The notes under the pieces were generated by a model. That model ran no database searches and was not told the DNA's origin. It was given only the letters and a program-made list of their open reading frames with translations. DNA of 64,000 nucleotides from Actinomycetales bacterium (GTDB lineage Bacteria > Actinomycetota > Actinomycetes > Actinomycetales > Kineosporiaceae), in contig JAAYAH010000224.1 of NCBI GenBank assembly GCA_012719445.1, positions 1 through 64,000 on the forward strand, given 5' to 3'. The translations under genes were made by a program, and so were the position numbers. Positions within the stretch are counted from its first letter, which is position 1. Each line of letters starts with the position of its first letter. Shown here piece after piece: positions 52,868 to 61,898 of this stretch.

Positions 52868-53534
52868 GCGGGGGACCGGGCCGGACCGGCCGGTCGTGCG
52901 CCCGGCACGGCTCGACCGGCAGCTCTCCGACAGCCCGCTGGACCCCTGCTACGCCGACCCGCACCTGGAGCGGCTCGTGGCCATGGCCGGCGAGCAGGCC
53001 GCGGAGCAGGCCAGAGCCGAGGGCTACGCCAGGGGGTTCGCCGAGGGCTCCCGGGCCGCCGCGGAGCGGGCCAGGGCGCTGGAGGAGCGCCGCCGGCAGG
53101 AGGACGTCGCCCGCAGGGAGGCCTTCCACGCCTCGGCGGCCTCGGCGCTGACCACTCTCGGCTCCGCGGCCAGAGCGCTGCGGGAGAGCTCGGACGCGGT
53201 CTGGGCCGAGGTCGCCGACGCGCTCGTCGACGGCACGCTGACCCTGGCCAGGGCCGCCCTCGGCCGGGAACTCGGGACCGTCGACGCCGAGGTCGCCGAG
53301 GCGGTGCGACTGGCGGCCAGGACGGCCGGGCAGACCGACCTGACCATCCGGGTCCACCCCGACGACCTCTCCGTGCTGTCGGGGCAGTCGGTCGAGGGCC
53401 TCCCGGACGAGGTCCGGTTCATCGCCGACCCCGAGGTCCCCCGCGGCGGGGCCCTCGCCGTCGACGGGTCCCGGCAGGTGCTCGCGCACCTGGAGTCCTC
53501 CCTCGCCGCGGCCGAGGAGGTGCTGCGCTCGTGA
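52848..53534 (+). CDS. fliH: Flagellar export ATPase regulator FliH
   Basis: 228 residues; ATG lies 20 bp inside fliG, a long overlap for this operon. Coiled-coil region with ARAEGYARGFAEGSRAAAER and C-terminal domain (ALVDGTLTLARAALGRELGT, DDLSVLSGQSVEGLPDEVRF). Negative regulator and stator-like partner of FliI. Confidence 0.88.
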   Translation: MKSTSAERGTGPDRPVVRPARLDRQLSDSPLDPCYADPHLERLVAMAGEQAAEQARAEGYARGFAEGSRAAAERARALEERRRQEDVARREAFHASAASALTTLGSAARALRESSDAVWAEVADALVDGTLTLARAALGRELGTVDAEVAEAVRLAARTAGQTDLTIRVHPDDLSVLSGQSVEGLPDEVRFIADPEVPRGGALAVDGSRQVLAHLESSLAAAEEVLRS

Positions 53535-54886
53535 CCGGACAGGGGACCGCGCTCGCCGCGGCGCTGCGGGAACGGGTCGGCCGGGCGGCCGAGGCCGCGG
53601 CACCGTCGATACGCGGCAGCGTGCACGAGGTCGTCGGGCTGGGCATCGGGGTGCGCGGGCTGCGGGCCGCGGTCGGGGAGCTCGTCGTCGTACACGCCTC
53701 CGCCGGACCGCTTCCGGCCGAGGTGGTCTCGCTGCACCCCGACGGCCTCACCTGCCTGCCGCTCGGCAGCACCGCCGGGGTCGCCGCAGGCGATCCCGTC
53801 ACGGCCACCGGGAAGGTGTCCCGCGTCCCCGCCGGCCCCGGGCTGCTGGGCCGGGTCGTCGACCCGCTGGGCCGTCCCATCGACGGCGGGCCGCCGCTCA
53901 CCGACACCGAGGCGGTGCCGCTGGAGATCGGCGCGCCCAACCCCCTGCTGCGCCGCCGGGTGGACCGGGCGCTGGCCACCGGAATCCGGGCGATGGACAC
54001 CCTCGTCCCCCTCGGAGCCGGCCAGCGGGTCGGCATCATGGCCGGGTCGGGGGTCGGCAAGTCCACGCTGCTCGGCATGGCCGTCCGCGGCACCGTCGCG
54101 CCGATCCGGGTGGTCGCCCTGGTCGGCGAGCGTGGTCGCGAGGTCCGCGAGTTCCTCGAGGACACCCTCGACGCGCAGGCCAGGGCCCGCAGCGTGGTCG
54201 TCGTCGCCACCGCGGACGACCCCGCGTTGCTGCGGCTCACCGCCGCCTTCACCGCGACCAGGATCGCCGAGTGGTTCCGCGACGCCGGGCAGGACGTGCT
54301 GCTCGTCGTGGACTCGGTGACCAGGACCGCGATGGCGCAGCGCGAGGTCGCCCTCGCCGCGGGGGAGCCCCCGGCCACCCGGGGCTACCCGGCCAGCGTC
54401 TTCGCCATGCTGCCGCGGCTGCTGGAGCGGTCCGGGCCGGGACCGACGGGCAGCATCACCGCCCTCTACACGGTGCTCGTCGAGGGCGACGACCTGCAGG
54501 ACCCGATCGGGGACACCGTGCGCGGCATCCTCGACGGCCACGTGGTGCTGTCCCGGGCCCTGGCCACCGCCGGGCACTTCCCGAGCATCGACGTCCTGGA
54601 GTCGGTGTCCCGGGTCGACCGGGTGATCCTCCCGCCGGACCGGCTGGCGCTGGCGGTGCGGATGCGCCGACTGCTCGCGGCCTGGCGCGACGTCCACGAG
54701 CTCGTCGAGGTGGGCGCCTACGCGCAGGGCAGCGACCCCGACGCCGACACCGCGATCCGGCTGCGCGCCGCCATGGACGCCTTCCTGCGCCAGACACCGG
54801 ACGAGATCACGGACGCGGAGCGGTCCTGGGCCGACCTCACGACCCTGCTCGGCCAGGGCGGCGGGACCGCAGGAGGTGCCCGATGA
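53531..54886 (+). CDS. fliI: Flagellum-specific ATPase FliI
   Basis: 451 residues, GTG overlapping fliH. Walker A IMAGSGVGKSTLLG with K177, Walker B QDVLLVVDSVTRTAMAQRE, plus the T3SS-type MDTLVPLGAGQRVG. F1-beta-like hexamer that drives export of rod, hook and filament subunits. Confidence 0.97.
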   Translation: MTGQGTALAAALRERVGRAAEAAAPSIRGSVHEVVGLGIGVRGLRAAVGELVVVHASAGPLPAEVVSLHPDGLTCLPLGSTAGVAAGDPVTATGKVSRVPAGPGLLGRVVDPLGRPIDGGPPLTDTEAVPLEIGAPNPLLRRRVDRALATGIRAMDTLVPLGAGQRVGIMAGSGVGKSTLLGMAVRGTVAPIRVVALVGERGREVREFLEDTLDAQARARSVVVVATADDPALLRLTAAFTATRIAEWFRDAGQDVLLVVDSVTRTAMAQREVALAAGEPPATRGYPASVFAMLPRLLERSGPGPTGSITALYTVLVEGDDLQDPIGDTVRGILDGHVVLSRALATAGHFPSIDVLESVSRVDRVILPPDRLALAVRMRRLLAAWRDVHELVEVGAYAQGSDPDADTAIRLRAAMDAFLRQTPDEITDAERSWADLTTLLGQGGGTAGGAR

Positions 54887-55368
54887 GCCGACGGTTCCGG
54901 CTGCAGACCCTGGAGCGCCTCCGCTCCGCCCGGCTGGAGCACGCGGCCGGGGCGCTCGCGGCCGCGGGTGAGCGGCTCACCGCCGCCGTCTCCCTCCGCG
55001 ACCGGCTGGTCCGGGAGCTCCGTGGGACCACGGCGCCGGCCCTGGCCACCCCGACCGACGTCCAGGTGGCCGCGCACCGGCGGGCACGCCTGCACGAGCA
55101 GACCCTCACCGCGGAGGCCGAGGTGCGGGCCGCGACGGACGCCGTCGAGCAGGCACGGGACGCGTGGGTCCTGGCCAGGGCCCAGCTGCGCGCCGTCGAG
55201 ATGCTCCACGAGCGGCACCGCGCGCACCTGCGGCACCAGGCAGCCCACGCCGAGCAGCGGGAGCTGGACGAGCTCGCCGGTTCGCGGGTGACCAGCCTCC
55301 GGCAGCGGCCGGCGGGCGACCGGCGGCTGGAGCCGGTCCCCGGTCCCACCGGAGGTGACGCGGCATGA
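54883..55368 (+). CDS. fliJ: Flagellar export protein FliJ
   Basis: 161 residues from ATG 54883 (AGGAGGTG upstream, overlap with the fliI stop). Long antiparallel coiled coil (FRLQTLERLRSARLEHAAGA, QARDAWVLARAQLRAVEMLH). Central stalk of the FliI ring. Weakly conserved, called by position and helix pattern. Confidence 0.88.
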   Translation: MSRRFRLQTLERLRSARLEHAAGALAAAGERLTAAVSLRDRLVRELRGTTAPALATPTDVQVAAHRRARLHEQTLTAEAEVRAATDAVEQARDAWVLARAQLRAVEMLHERHRAHLRHQAAHAEQRELDELAGSRVTSLRQRPAGDRRLEPVPGPTGGDAA

Positions 55369-56465
55369 CCGAGGGACTGATCGCGCTCCAGGCCAGGGTC
55401 GCGGAGCTCCGGCGGCTCGTCGGCGAGCCGGCGACGGGCCGAACCGCTGCCTCCGGGTCGGCGGGTACCGGGTCGGCCGGCACCGGCTTCGACGAGCTGC
55501 TCGCCTCGGTCGGCGGGACCATCGGCGGGACCAGGAGTGCCGCCGCGACGACGTCCGGGATCGGCGGCAAGGACGACGGGACCGCGACCGGCCTCGGCCG
55601 GCGGGTGGTCGACATCGCCCGGCAGTACCTCGGCGTGCCCTACCGGTGGGGCGGTACCGACCCGGACACCGGCCTCGACTGCTCCGGGCTGACCCAGCTC
55701 GTCTACCGCAAGGTCGGCGTCGAGCTGCCCAGGGTCAGCCGCGACCAGGCGCGGCAGGGGCGCGAGATCGGCTCCGTGGACGAGGCCAGGGTCGGCGACC
55801 TGGTTTTCTTCGACTCCCCGGTCGACCACGTCGGGATCTACGTCGGGAACGGCCGGATCCTGCACGCGCCGCACTCCGGCGAGAAGGTGAAGATCAGCAA
55901 GATCTGGGAGCGGCCGAGCCACATCCGCCGGGTCCTGCCCGAGACCGCCGCTGCCTCCGGCTCCGGCTCGGTGGCCTCCGGCTCCGTCGCGGCGGCGGTC
56001 CGGGCGGCCCAGCTGGAACTGCTCGCCGCCGGGGTGAGCCGGACCTCGTCGACGGTCGCAGGCCGCACCTCCGGCACCGACCTCACCGGCCCCTACGCCG
56101 ACCTGTTCACCACAGCCGGACGCCGGCACGGCGTCGACCCCGCGCTGCTCTCCGCGGTCGCGAAGGCCGAGAGCTCCTACAACGCCGCCGCGGTGAGCCC
56201 GGCCGGTGCCCGCGGGCTGATGCAGCTCATGCCGGGCACGGCCCGCGAGCTCGGGGTCGACCCGCTCGACCCGACCGAGGCCGTCGACGGCGCCGCCCGG
56301 TTGCTGGCCCGCCACCTGCGCACCTACGACGGGAGCACCGACCTCGCCCTGGCCGCGTACAACGCCGGGCCCGGCGCGGTGGCCCGGTACGGCGGCGTGC
56401 CCCCGTACCGGGAGACCCGCACCTACGTCCACCGAGTCACCGAGTTCTGGGAGGCCCTGCGATGA
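55365..56465 (+). CDS. NlpC/P60 peptidase fused to lytic transglycosylase (SLT), flagellar muralytic protein
   Basis: 366 residues, ATG overlapping fliJ. No signal peptide. N-terminus 1-20 is helical. NlpC/P60 domain ~78-192: C106 (TGLDCSGLTQLVYR), H155 (VDHVGIYVGNGRILHAPHSG). Ala/Ser linker ~195-235. SLT domain ~243-366 with catalytic E269 (SAVAKAESSYNAAAVSPAGA, RGLMQLMPGTARELGV, ALAAYNAGPG). It can cut both the stem peptide and the glycan of peptidoglycan. Placed between export genes and fliK, it probably opens the wall for the rod, the job of FlgJ in Proteobacteria, and may leave by the flagellar export system. Confidence 0.9.
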   Translation: MTEGLIALQARVAELRRLVGEPATGRTAASGSAGTGSAGTGFDELLASVGGTIGGTRSAAATTSGIGGKDDGTATGLGRRVVDIARQYLGVPYRWGGTDPDTGLDCSGLTQLVYRKVGVELPRVSRDQARQGREIGSVDEARVGDLVFFDSPVDHVGIYVGNGRILHAPHSGEKVKISKIWERPSHIRRVLPETAAASGSGSVASGSVAAAVRAAQLELLAAGVSRTSSTVAGRTSGTDLTGPYADLFTTAGRRHGVDPALLSAVAKAESSYNAAAVSPAGARGLMQLMPGTARELGVDPLDPTEAVDGAARLLARHLRTYDGSTDLALAAYNAGPGAVARYGGVPPYRETRTYVHRVTEFWEALR

Positions 56466-58486
56466 GCGTCACCCCCGCCACGGCCGCGTCCGTCCGCTGG
56501 GCGCCGACCGGGGACCCGGATCCGGTGCCGGATGACGACGGGACCGCGTTCCTCGCGGTGCTCGCCGGGACCAGGGGACTGCCGTCGCCCGCCACGGCAG
56601 CGACCGGACCGCGCCCGGCCGGGTCCGGGGACGGCGGGTGGGCCGACCGGGAGGTCCCGGCCCCGCACCGGGAGACCGACCGGTACCCGTCCCGGACCGG
56701 CCACGACACGGACCGCGACGTCACCACGGACCCGGCGCGGGAGCGGCGGCGGCTGGACCGCGCCCGCGACGAGCGCTTCGCGGCCGACGAGGCGCACCGC
56801 GACGGCGCGCGCGGCTCCGTCGCCCGGAACCGGCGCGCCGACAGGCCAGGCGGGCACGGGGGAACCCCTGCGGCCGAGCCGGACCGCGCCTCCGGTCCAC
56901 GGGAGGACCGGCGACGGGCCGAGGGACCGGGTGCCGCCGATCCGACGACCGCGCCCGGGAGCGCCGGCGCGGTCCGCGACCCTGCCGAGAGCACGGTCAC
57001 CGACCGGACGGCGACCGACGACGCCGGTCCGGCCAAGGGATCGGCCCAGGGGACGGCTCAGGGGACGGCTCAGGGGACGGCTCCCGGGTCGGCTCAGGAG
57101 GCTGCCGCCTCCGGCCGGTCCGACTCCGCCGGCTCCCCCGGTGCCACCGGAGCCTCTGGTACCCCCGGGAGCCCGGGAGCCGCCGGGGGGACGGTCCCAC
57201 CGGCCGCTCCGTCGGCCGTGGCCCAGGGCGGCGAGGCCGGAACGGGGGGGACCGGAACCACCTCTGCCGGGGCCGGTCAGGGCACCGGAACCCCGGCGAC
57301 CGGGACCCCGGTCGGTGCGGGAGCGCCCTCGGTGCCATCGGCTGCGGGGCAGCAGGACAGCGGCGGCACCTCGGCCGGACCCGGTGCGAGCGCCGGCGGC
57401 TCGGGTGAGCCGACGCCGTCGCCCACCGGGGCCGGTCCCGACCCGGCCGCGGCTCCGGCGACGGCCGCAGCCCCGGGTCGGGCGACCGGTGCGGCTGACG
57501 CCCCTGCTCCCGCCCTCCCCACGGAGAGCGGTGACGTGGGCGGGACGACCGCGGAGGGCACCGGCGGGACGGCCCGGCCCGGAACCGTGGCCACCCCGGC
57601 GGCTGGCGACCCCGGGACCGCCGGCCAGGGCCTGCCGCAGGAGCAGGGCCTGCCGCAGGGGCAGGGCCGGGCAGCCGGTGCCGAGGGCACGGCCACCGGC
57701 CAGGGCGCCGGTCCCGGCGCGGAGACCGGCACGGGAACGGGGACCGGCCCAGGTACCGGGACCGGCACCCCTGCCGGGTCCTCGCCGGTGACCACGGTGC
57801 CGAGCGGCGGACCCGCGCCCGACGGGCCCGGTGACGCCGGGACCGGGCTCCGCACCGGAGCGACCCGGGCGGCGGGCGTCGAGGGCACCGCGACGACCGT
57901 CGCGGCCGCCCGCGGCACCGATCCGGCCACCGGCAGCTCCACCGCGACCGGCGCAACGGGCGGGCCGCCCGGCTCCACCCCGCAGCAGTCGGTCGCCGAC
58001 CAGGTCGTCAAGCACCTGGTCGCCGCCAGGGCACTGCGCGACGGGACCCAGCGCACCGTGCTGCACCTCGCCCCGGACCACCTGGGCTCAGTGACGATCA
58101 CGGTGGACGTCCGGGCCGGGGCGGTCCGGCTCGACCTCGTCGCCGGGGACGGCGCACTCGCGCTGCTCCGCCCGGCGCTGGCCGAGCTACGCGCCTCGCT
58201 GGGCGAGGCGGGCCTGCAGCTGACCGACGTGGCGCTGCGGGACCAGGGCGGTCCCGGCGACGGCGGGCGGGGAGCCGGCCGGCAGCAGGCCACGGCGGAT
58301 CCCGCCGACCAGGGCTGGACCGGGGACCGGGGACCAGGGGTCGGGGACCAGGGGCCTGGTGCCGGGGACCGGGAACCGGGGGACACCCGGCCCTGGGTGG
58401 CGGGGGCGCCGTCCCCCGACAACACCGGCCGCCGGGACCGGACCGGGCGGCACGGCCCCGAGCGCCGCCTCGACGTGCGGGTCTGA
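56462..58486 (+). CDS. fliK: Flagellar hook-length control protein FliK
   Basis: 674 residues, ATG overlapping the previous stop. Residues ~30-510 are low-complexity Gly/Thr/Ala/Pro sequence (about 190-480 almost pure G-T-A-P), suited to an extended molecular ruler. The Flg_hook domain is at ~510-600 (VKHLVAARALRDGTQRTVLH, LAPDHLGSVTITVDVRAGAV, ELRASLGEAGLQLTDVALRD). The tail is Gly/Asp/Arg-rich. Secreted to measure hook length. Confidence 0.9.
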   Translation: MSVTPATAASVRWAPTGDPDPVPDDDGTAFLAVLAGTRGLPSPATAATGPRPAGSGDGGWADREVPAPHRETDRYPSRTGHDTDRDVTTDPARERRRLDRARDERFAADEAHRDGARGSVARNRRADRPGGHGGTPAAEPDRASGPREDRRRAEGPGAADPTTAPGSAGAVRDPAESTVTDRTATDDAGPAKGSAQGTAQGTAQGTAPGSAQEAAASGRSDSAGSPGATGASGTPGSPGAAGGTVPPAAPSAVAQGGEAGTGGTGTTSAGAGQGTGTPATGTPVGAGAPSVPSAAGQQDSGGTSAGPGASAGGSGEPTPSPTGAGPDPAAAPATAAAPGRATGAADAPAPALPTESGDVGGTTAEGTGGTARPGTVATPAAGDPGTAGQGLPQEQGLPQGQGRAAGAEGTATGQGAGPGAETGTGTGTGPGTGTGTPAGSSPVTTVPSGGPAPDGPGDAGTGLRTGATRAAGVEGTATTVAAARGTDPATGSSTATGATGGPPGSTPQQSVADQVVKHLVAARALRDGTQRTVLHLAPDHLGSVTITVDVRAGAVRLDLVAGDGALALLRPALAELRASLGEAGLQLTDVALRDQGGPGDGGRGAGRQQATADPADQGWTGDRGPGVGDQGPGAGDREPGDTRPWVAGAPSPDNTGRRDRTGRHGPERRLDVRV

Positions 58487-58572
58487 CCAGGACCGCACCC
58501 CCGGCGACGCCGCACCGACCAGCAACAGCCGGCAACTGCCAGCACCGAGACGACACCAAGGGAGCGACGACC

Positions 58573-59004
58573 ATGGCCGATCCGATCACCCAGGTCACCG
58601 GCTCGGTGACCAACTACGGGACCGGGACGACGGCCGGGACCAGCTCGAACCAGCTGGACTCCGAGGCCTTCCTGAAGCTGCTCGTCGCCCAGCTCCGGTT
58701 CCAGGATCCGAGCAGGCCGACCGACGCCAGCCAGTTCCTGTCCCAGACGGCGCAGTTCACGCTGGTGGAACGGGTCGAGGAGCTGTCGACCCTCAACGAC
58801 CAACTGCTCGCAACGACCAGGTCGGCGTCCGCGGTGGGGCTGGTCGGCCGGACGGTCTCCTGGACCGACGGAGCGGGGAAGACCGTCGAGGGGATCGTCT
58901 CCGGCGTGAAGGTCACCGGCGGCCAGGTCGTGCTCGAGGTCGGCTCACAGGAGATCTCCCTCGACCGGGTGACCAGGGTCAGGGAGGTGAGGCCGACTCC
59001 CTGA
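58573..59004 (+). CDS. flgD: Flagellar hook assembly protein FlgD
   Basis: 143 residues, ATG 58573 with AAGGGAGCGACG upstream. N-terminal LDSEAFLKLLVAQLRFQDPS and QFLSQTAQFTLVERVEELST are diagnostic. Short form lacking the longer FlgD C-terminal Ig domain. Hook cap scaffold. Confidence 0.95.
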   Translation: MADPITQVTGSVTNYGTGTTAGTSSNQLDSEAFLKLLVAQLRFQDPSRPTDASQFLSQTAQFTLVERVEELSTLNDQLLATTRSASAVGLVGRTVSWTDGAGKTVEGIVSGVKVTGGQVVLEVGSQEISLDRVTRVREVRPTP

Positions 59005-59215
59005 CCGGACCCACCGACTCCCGGCCGACCGGCTCGGCCGGCCGTCCCCCTCCGGATCCGGCCGACGACCGGACCCGGCACCGCAGGTCCCCGGCGGCAC
59101 GACGCCGCCAGGCCCTCCCGGCACGGATGCCACCCCCGCCGCGACGGTACCCGCGAACACGGCCGACAGGCCGGGCTCAGCACCCGCAGCGGTCCCACCC
59201 CTCTTGGAGGACTCC

Positions 59216-60406
59216 GTGCTCCGCTCGCTCTTCTCCGGGATCACCGGTCTCCGACAGCACCAGACGATGATGGACGTCGTCGGGAACAACATCGCCAACG
59301 TCAACACCACCGGCTACAAGACCAGCTCAGTGGTGTTCGAGGACACCCTCAGCCAGCTCATCCGGGCCTCCGGCGCCGCGGGCGAGGAACGCGGCGGTGT
59401 CAACCCGGCACAGGTCGGGCTGGGCGTCCAGCTCGGCGGGATCAACGTCAACTTCGGCCAGGGCTCCGCCCAGAGCACGGGCAAGGCCACCGACCTCATG
59501 GTCCAGGGCGACGGCTTCTTCATCGTGCGCGACGGCCAGGAGTCCCTCTACACCAGGGCCGGCGCGTTCTGCTTCGACAGCGACGGCCGGCTGGTGAACA
59601 ACCAGGGCCTCCGCGTCCAGGGCTGGGTCGGCGCGGCAGGGGTGATCAACACGGACGGCGCCATCGCCGACATCGTGCTCCCGGCCGGGACCCTCATCCC
59701 GCCGTCCCCGTCCTCCTCGGTCACGGTCGGCGGCAACATCATCTCCGGCACCGAGAGCACGATGACCCTCGGTGTCACGGTCTTCGACCAGGCCGGCAAC
59801 AGCCACGACCTGTCGATCGTGCTCACCTACGACTCGGGCAGCTACCAGGTCGAGGTCCTCGAGGGCGAGGACAGCAGGGGAACGGGGACGTTGGAGTTCC
59901 TCGACGACGGGACCCAGGACCCCGACGCCCCCGCCGAGGTGGCGGTCACCCTGGAGGACGGGACGGAGATCACCATCGGCATGGGCGGGGTGACGTCGTT
60001 CGGCGGGAGCGGCTCGCTCGCGGTCACCGACGCGGACGGGTACTCGGCGGGCAGCCTGCAGCAGTTCCAGATCTCCGCGGACGGGACCGTGGTGGGCATC
60101 TTCAGCAACGGCGAGAAGCTCAACATGGCGCAGATCGCGCTGTCCAGCTTCAACAACCCGCAGGGCCTGGAGAAGGCAGGCAACTCCACCTACCGGTCGA
60201 CGTCCAACTCCGGGCTGTCCCAGGTCGGGGTCCCGGGCAGCGGGGCAAGGGGCACCCTGCTCGCCGGCTCGCTGGAGATGAGCAACGTCGACCTGGCCCA
60301 GGAGTTCACCGGGCTGATCATCGCCCAGCGCGGGTTCCAGGCGAACTCGCGGGTGATCACCGCGAGTGACGAGATCCTCCAGGACCTGGTGAACATCAAG
60401 CGCTGA
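59216..60406 (+). CDS. flgE: Flagellar hook protein FlgE
   Basis: 396 residues from GTG 59216, 4 bp after GGAGGA; the TTG at 59204 would lie within that ribosome site. N-terminus LRSLFSGITGLRQHQTMMDV, VVGNNIANVNTTGYKTSSVV; middle DLMVQGDGFFIVRDG; C-terminus ALSSFNNPQGLEKAGNSTYR and QEFTGLIIAQRGFQANSRVI. 211 bp gap from flgD shows no other gene. Confidence 0.96.
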   Translation: MLRSLFSGITGLRQHQTMMDVVGNNIANVNTTGYKTSSVVFEDTLSQLIRASGAAGEERGGVNPAQVGLGVQLGGINVNFGQGSAQSTGKATDLMVQGDGFFIVRDGQESLYTRAGAFCFDSDGRLVNNQGLRVQGWVGAAGVINTDGAIADIVLPAGTLIPPSPSSSVTVGGNIISGTESTMTLGVTVFDQAGNSHDLSIVLTYDSGSYQVEVLEGEDSRGTGTLEFLDDGTQDPDAPAEVAVTLEDGTEITIGMGGVTSFGGSGSLAVTDADGYSAGSLQQFQISADGTVVGIFSNGEKLNMAQIALSSFNNPQGLEKAGNSTYRSTSNSGLSQVGVPGSGARGTLLAGSLEMSNVDLAQEFTGLIIAQRGFQANSRVITASDEILQDLVNIKR

Positions 60407-60476
60407 GCGGTCCTGATCCGGTCCTGATCCGGTTCTGAGCACGTGCTGAGCCGGTCCGCACCGTTCCCGGCCCGGT

Positions 60477-60504
60477 CCCGGCCCGGTCATGTGACCGGGC
60501 CGGG
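60477..60504 (+). terminator. Hairpin after flgE
   Basis: Perfect 13-bp arms (60477-60489 and 60492-60504), CCCGGCCCGGTCA and its complement, with a minimal loop, 71 bp past the flgE stop. Confidence 0.75.
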
Positions 60505-60523
60505 CACCGCTCACGGCCGAACC

Positions 60524-60581
60524 GGCGTCCCCCGTCCGGCGGGTGGCCACCCGCACGGCCCCCTTCCGGACGGGGGACGCC
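60524..60581. repeat. Inverted repeat with nested palindrome between flgE and flbD
   Basis: Perfect 16-bp arms GGCGTCCCCCGTCCGG (60524-60539) and complement (60566-60581). Directly inside the left arm is a second palindrome CGGGTGGCCACCCG (60540-60553). Same design as the element at 16745-16823. May reinforce the terminator or act as an RNA structure. Confidence 0.8.
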
Positions 60582-60713
60582 ACGCACCCCGGCGCCCGGT
60601 GCGGCGCCGCGGTTCCGCCGCCCGGGTGAGCGGGACGTCAAGAACCGGCACCCGCTGCCGACCTCAGTGGTGGGGACACGGACGGACCCCCACCGGATCC
60701 AGGGACGGACCTC

Positions 60714-61121
60714 GTGATCATTCTGACCAGGCTGGGTGGCCACCCGATGGCCGTGAACCCTGACCTCATCGAGCGCGCCGAGCCGACGCCCGACACGGTG
60801 ATCACCATGACCGACGGGCGCAAGCTCGTCGTGGTCGAGTCGGTCCAGGAGATCATGATCCGTGTCCGGCACTGGCGGGCCTCCGTGGTCGCCGAGGCGC
60901 AACTGCTCTGCACGGAGCTGCGGAACGACCCCGATCGCCGCGCCGATCCCGGTGGCGGGGACGACGTGAACGCCAGGGACGCCGACGACGCGGACCGGAA
61001 CGACAGGGACCGCGACGACGGGGATGACGGCGACGCGCCGTCGACGGACCGGATCGGCGGCCTGACCGCCATGGAGGCCTCACTGGCCAGGGTGCTCCGC
61101 CTGCCGCAGAGGAGGGAGTGA
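60714..61121 (+). CDS. flbD: Flagellar FlbD/SwrD family protein
   Basis: 135 residues, GTG start. First ~62 residues are the conserved FlbD domain (ILTRLGGHPMAVNPDLIERA, DTVITMTDGRKLVVVESVQE). The rest is a variable tail with a strongly Asp/Arg-rich stretch (~78-112). SwrD raises motor torque in Bacillus; placement directly before motA fits. Confidence 0.9.
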   Translation: MIILTRLGGHPMAVNPDLIERAEPTPDTVITMTDGRKLVVVESVQEIMIRVRHWRASVVAEAQLLCTELRNDPDRRADPGGGDDVNARDADDADRNDRDRDDGDDGDAPSTDRIGGLTAMEASLARVLRLPQRRE

Positions 61122-61124
61122 GCG

Positions 61125-61898
61125 ATGGACCCGGCCACCGTCATCGGCGTGATCCTGGCCTTCGCCGCCCTCTTCGGATCCATGATCATGGAAGGCGGCT
61201 CCCCGGCCTCGCTGTTCCTGCTTCCCCCGATGTTCCTGGTCTTCGTCGGCTCCTTCGCCGTCTCCCTCGCCTCGAACACGGTGCCCGGCTTCCTCGGCTC
61301 GGCGAAGTGGCTGGTCTACGCGCTGACCGCGAAGAAACCCGACGTCGAGGCGGTGGTCGAGCCCCTGGTGAAGATGGCCGAACGCGCCCGACGGGAGGGC
61401 CTGCTCGCACTCGAGCAGGAGATGGAGACCGTCAACGACCCGTTCATGAAGCACGGCCTGCAGATGGCCGTCGACGGGACCGACCCCGACGACCTGTGGG
61501 AGATCCTCAGCGCGGAGGTCAGGGCGAAGAAGACGTCGGCGGCCAACGGTGCGAAGTTCTGGGAGGACGCCGGTGGCTACGCGCCGACCATCGGCATCCT
61601 CGGCACGGTCATGGGCCTGGTCACCGTGCTGAAGAACCTCGCGGATCCCGCGGAGCTGGGCGGGCACATCGCCGTCGCCTTCCTCGCGACGCTGTGGGGC
61701 GTGCTCCTCGCCAACCTGCTCTGCATCCCCTTCGGCAAGCGGATCAAGACGGTCGCCGCGGCGGAGTCGGCCCGGATGGAGCTGATCATCGAGGGGGTCC
61801 TCGCGATCCAGGCCGGATCGAACCCGCGGGTGGTCGCCACCAAGCTCAAGTCGAAGATGACCCCCGTCGGACCTCCCGCCGCGAAGGAGGCCGCGTGA
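61125..61898 (+). CDS. motA: Flagellar motor stator protein MotA
   Basis: 257 residues, ATG 3 bp after flbD. Four membrane segments (1-20, ~28-48, ~150-170, ~180-200), the conserved GGYAPTIGILGTVMGLVTVL, and the cytoplasmic loop KMAERARREGLLALEQEME with the charged residues that touch FliG. Inner-membrane proton channel with MotB. Confidence 0.96.
   Translation: MDPATVIGVILAFAALFGSMIMEGGSPASLFLLPPMFLVFVGSFAVSLASNTVPGFLGSAKWLVYALTAKKPDVEAVVEPLVKMAERARREGLLALEQEMETVNDPFMKHGLQMAVDGTDPDDLWEILSAEVRAKKTSAANGAKFWEDAGGYAPTIGILGTVMGLVTVLKNLADPAELGGHIAVAFLATLWGVLLANLLCIPFGKRIKTVAAAESARMELIIEGVLAIQAGSNPRVVATKLKSKMTPVGPPAAKEAA

Larger units (their letters stand above)
60407..60713. other. Gap between flgE and flbD with two hairpins
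   Basis: 307 bp. Besides the hairpins listed at 60477-60504 and 60524-60581 there is a GTCCTGATCCG direct repeat at 60411-60431. No gene. Confidence 0.6.

Noticed and set aside
60714-61121. Acidic tail of FlbD as a frameshift artefact
   Set aside because: The frame continues cleanly to a stop 3 bp before motA, and variable acidic tails are plausible.
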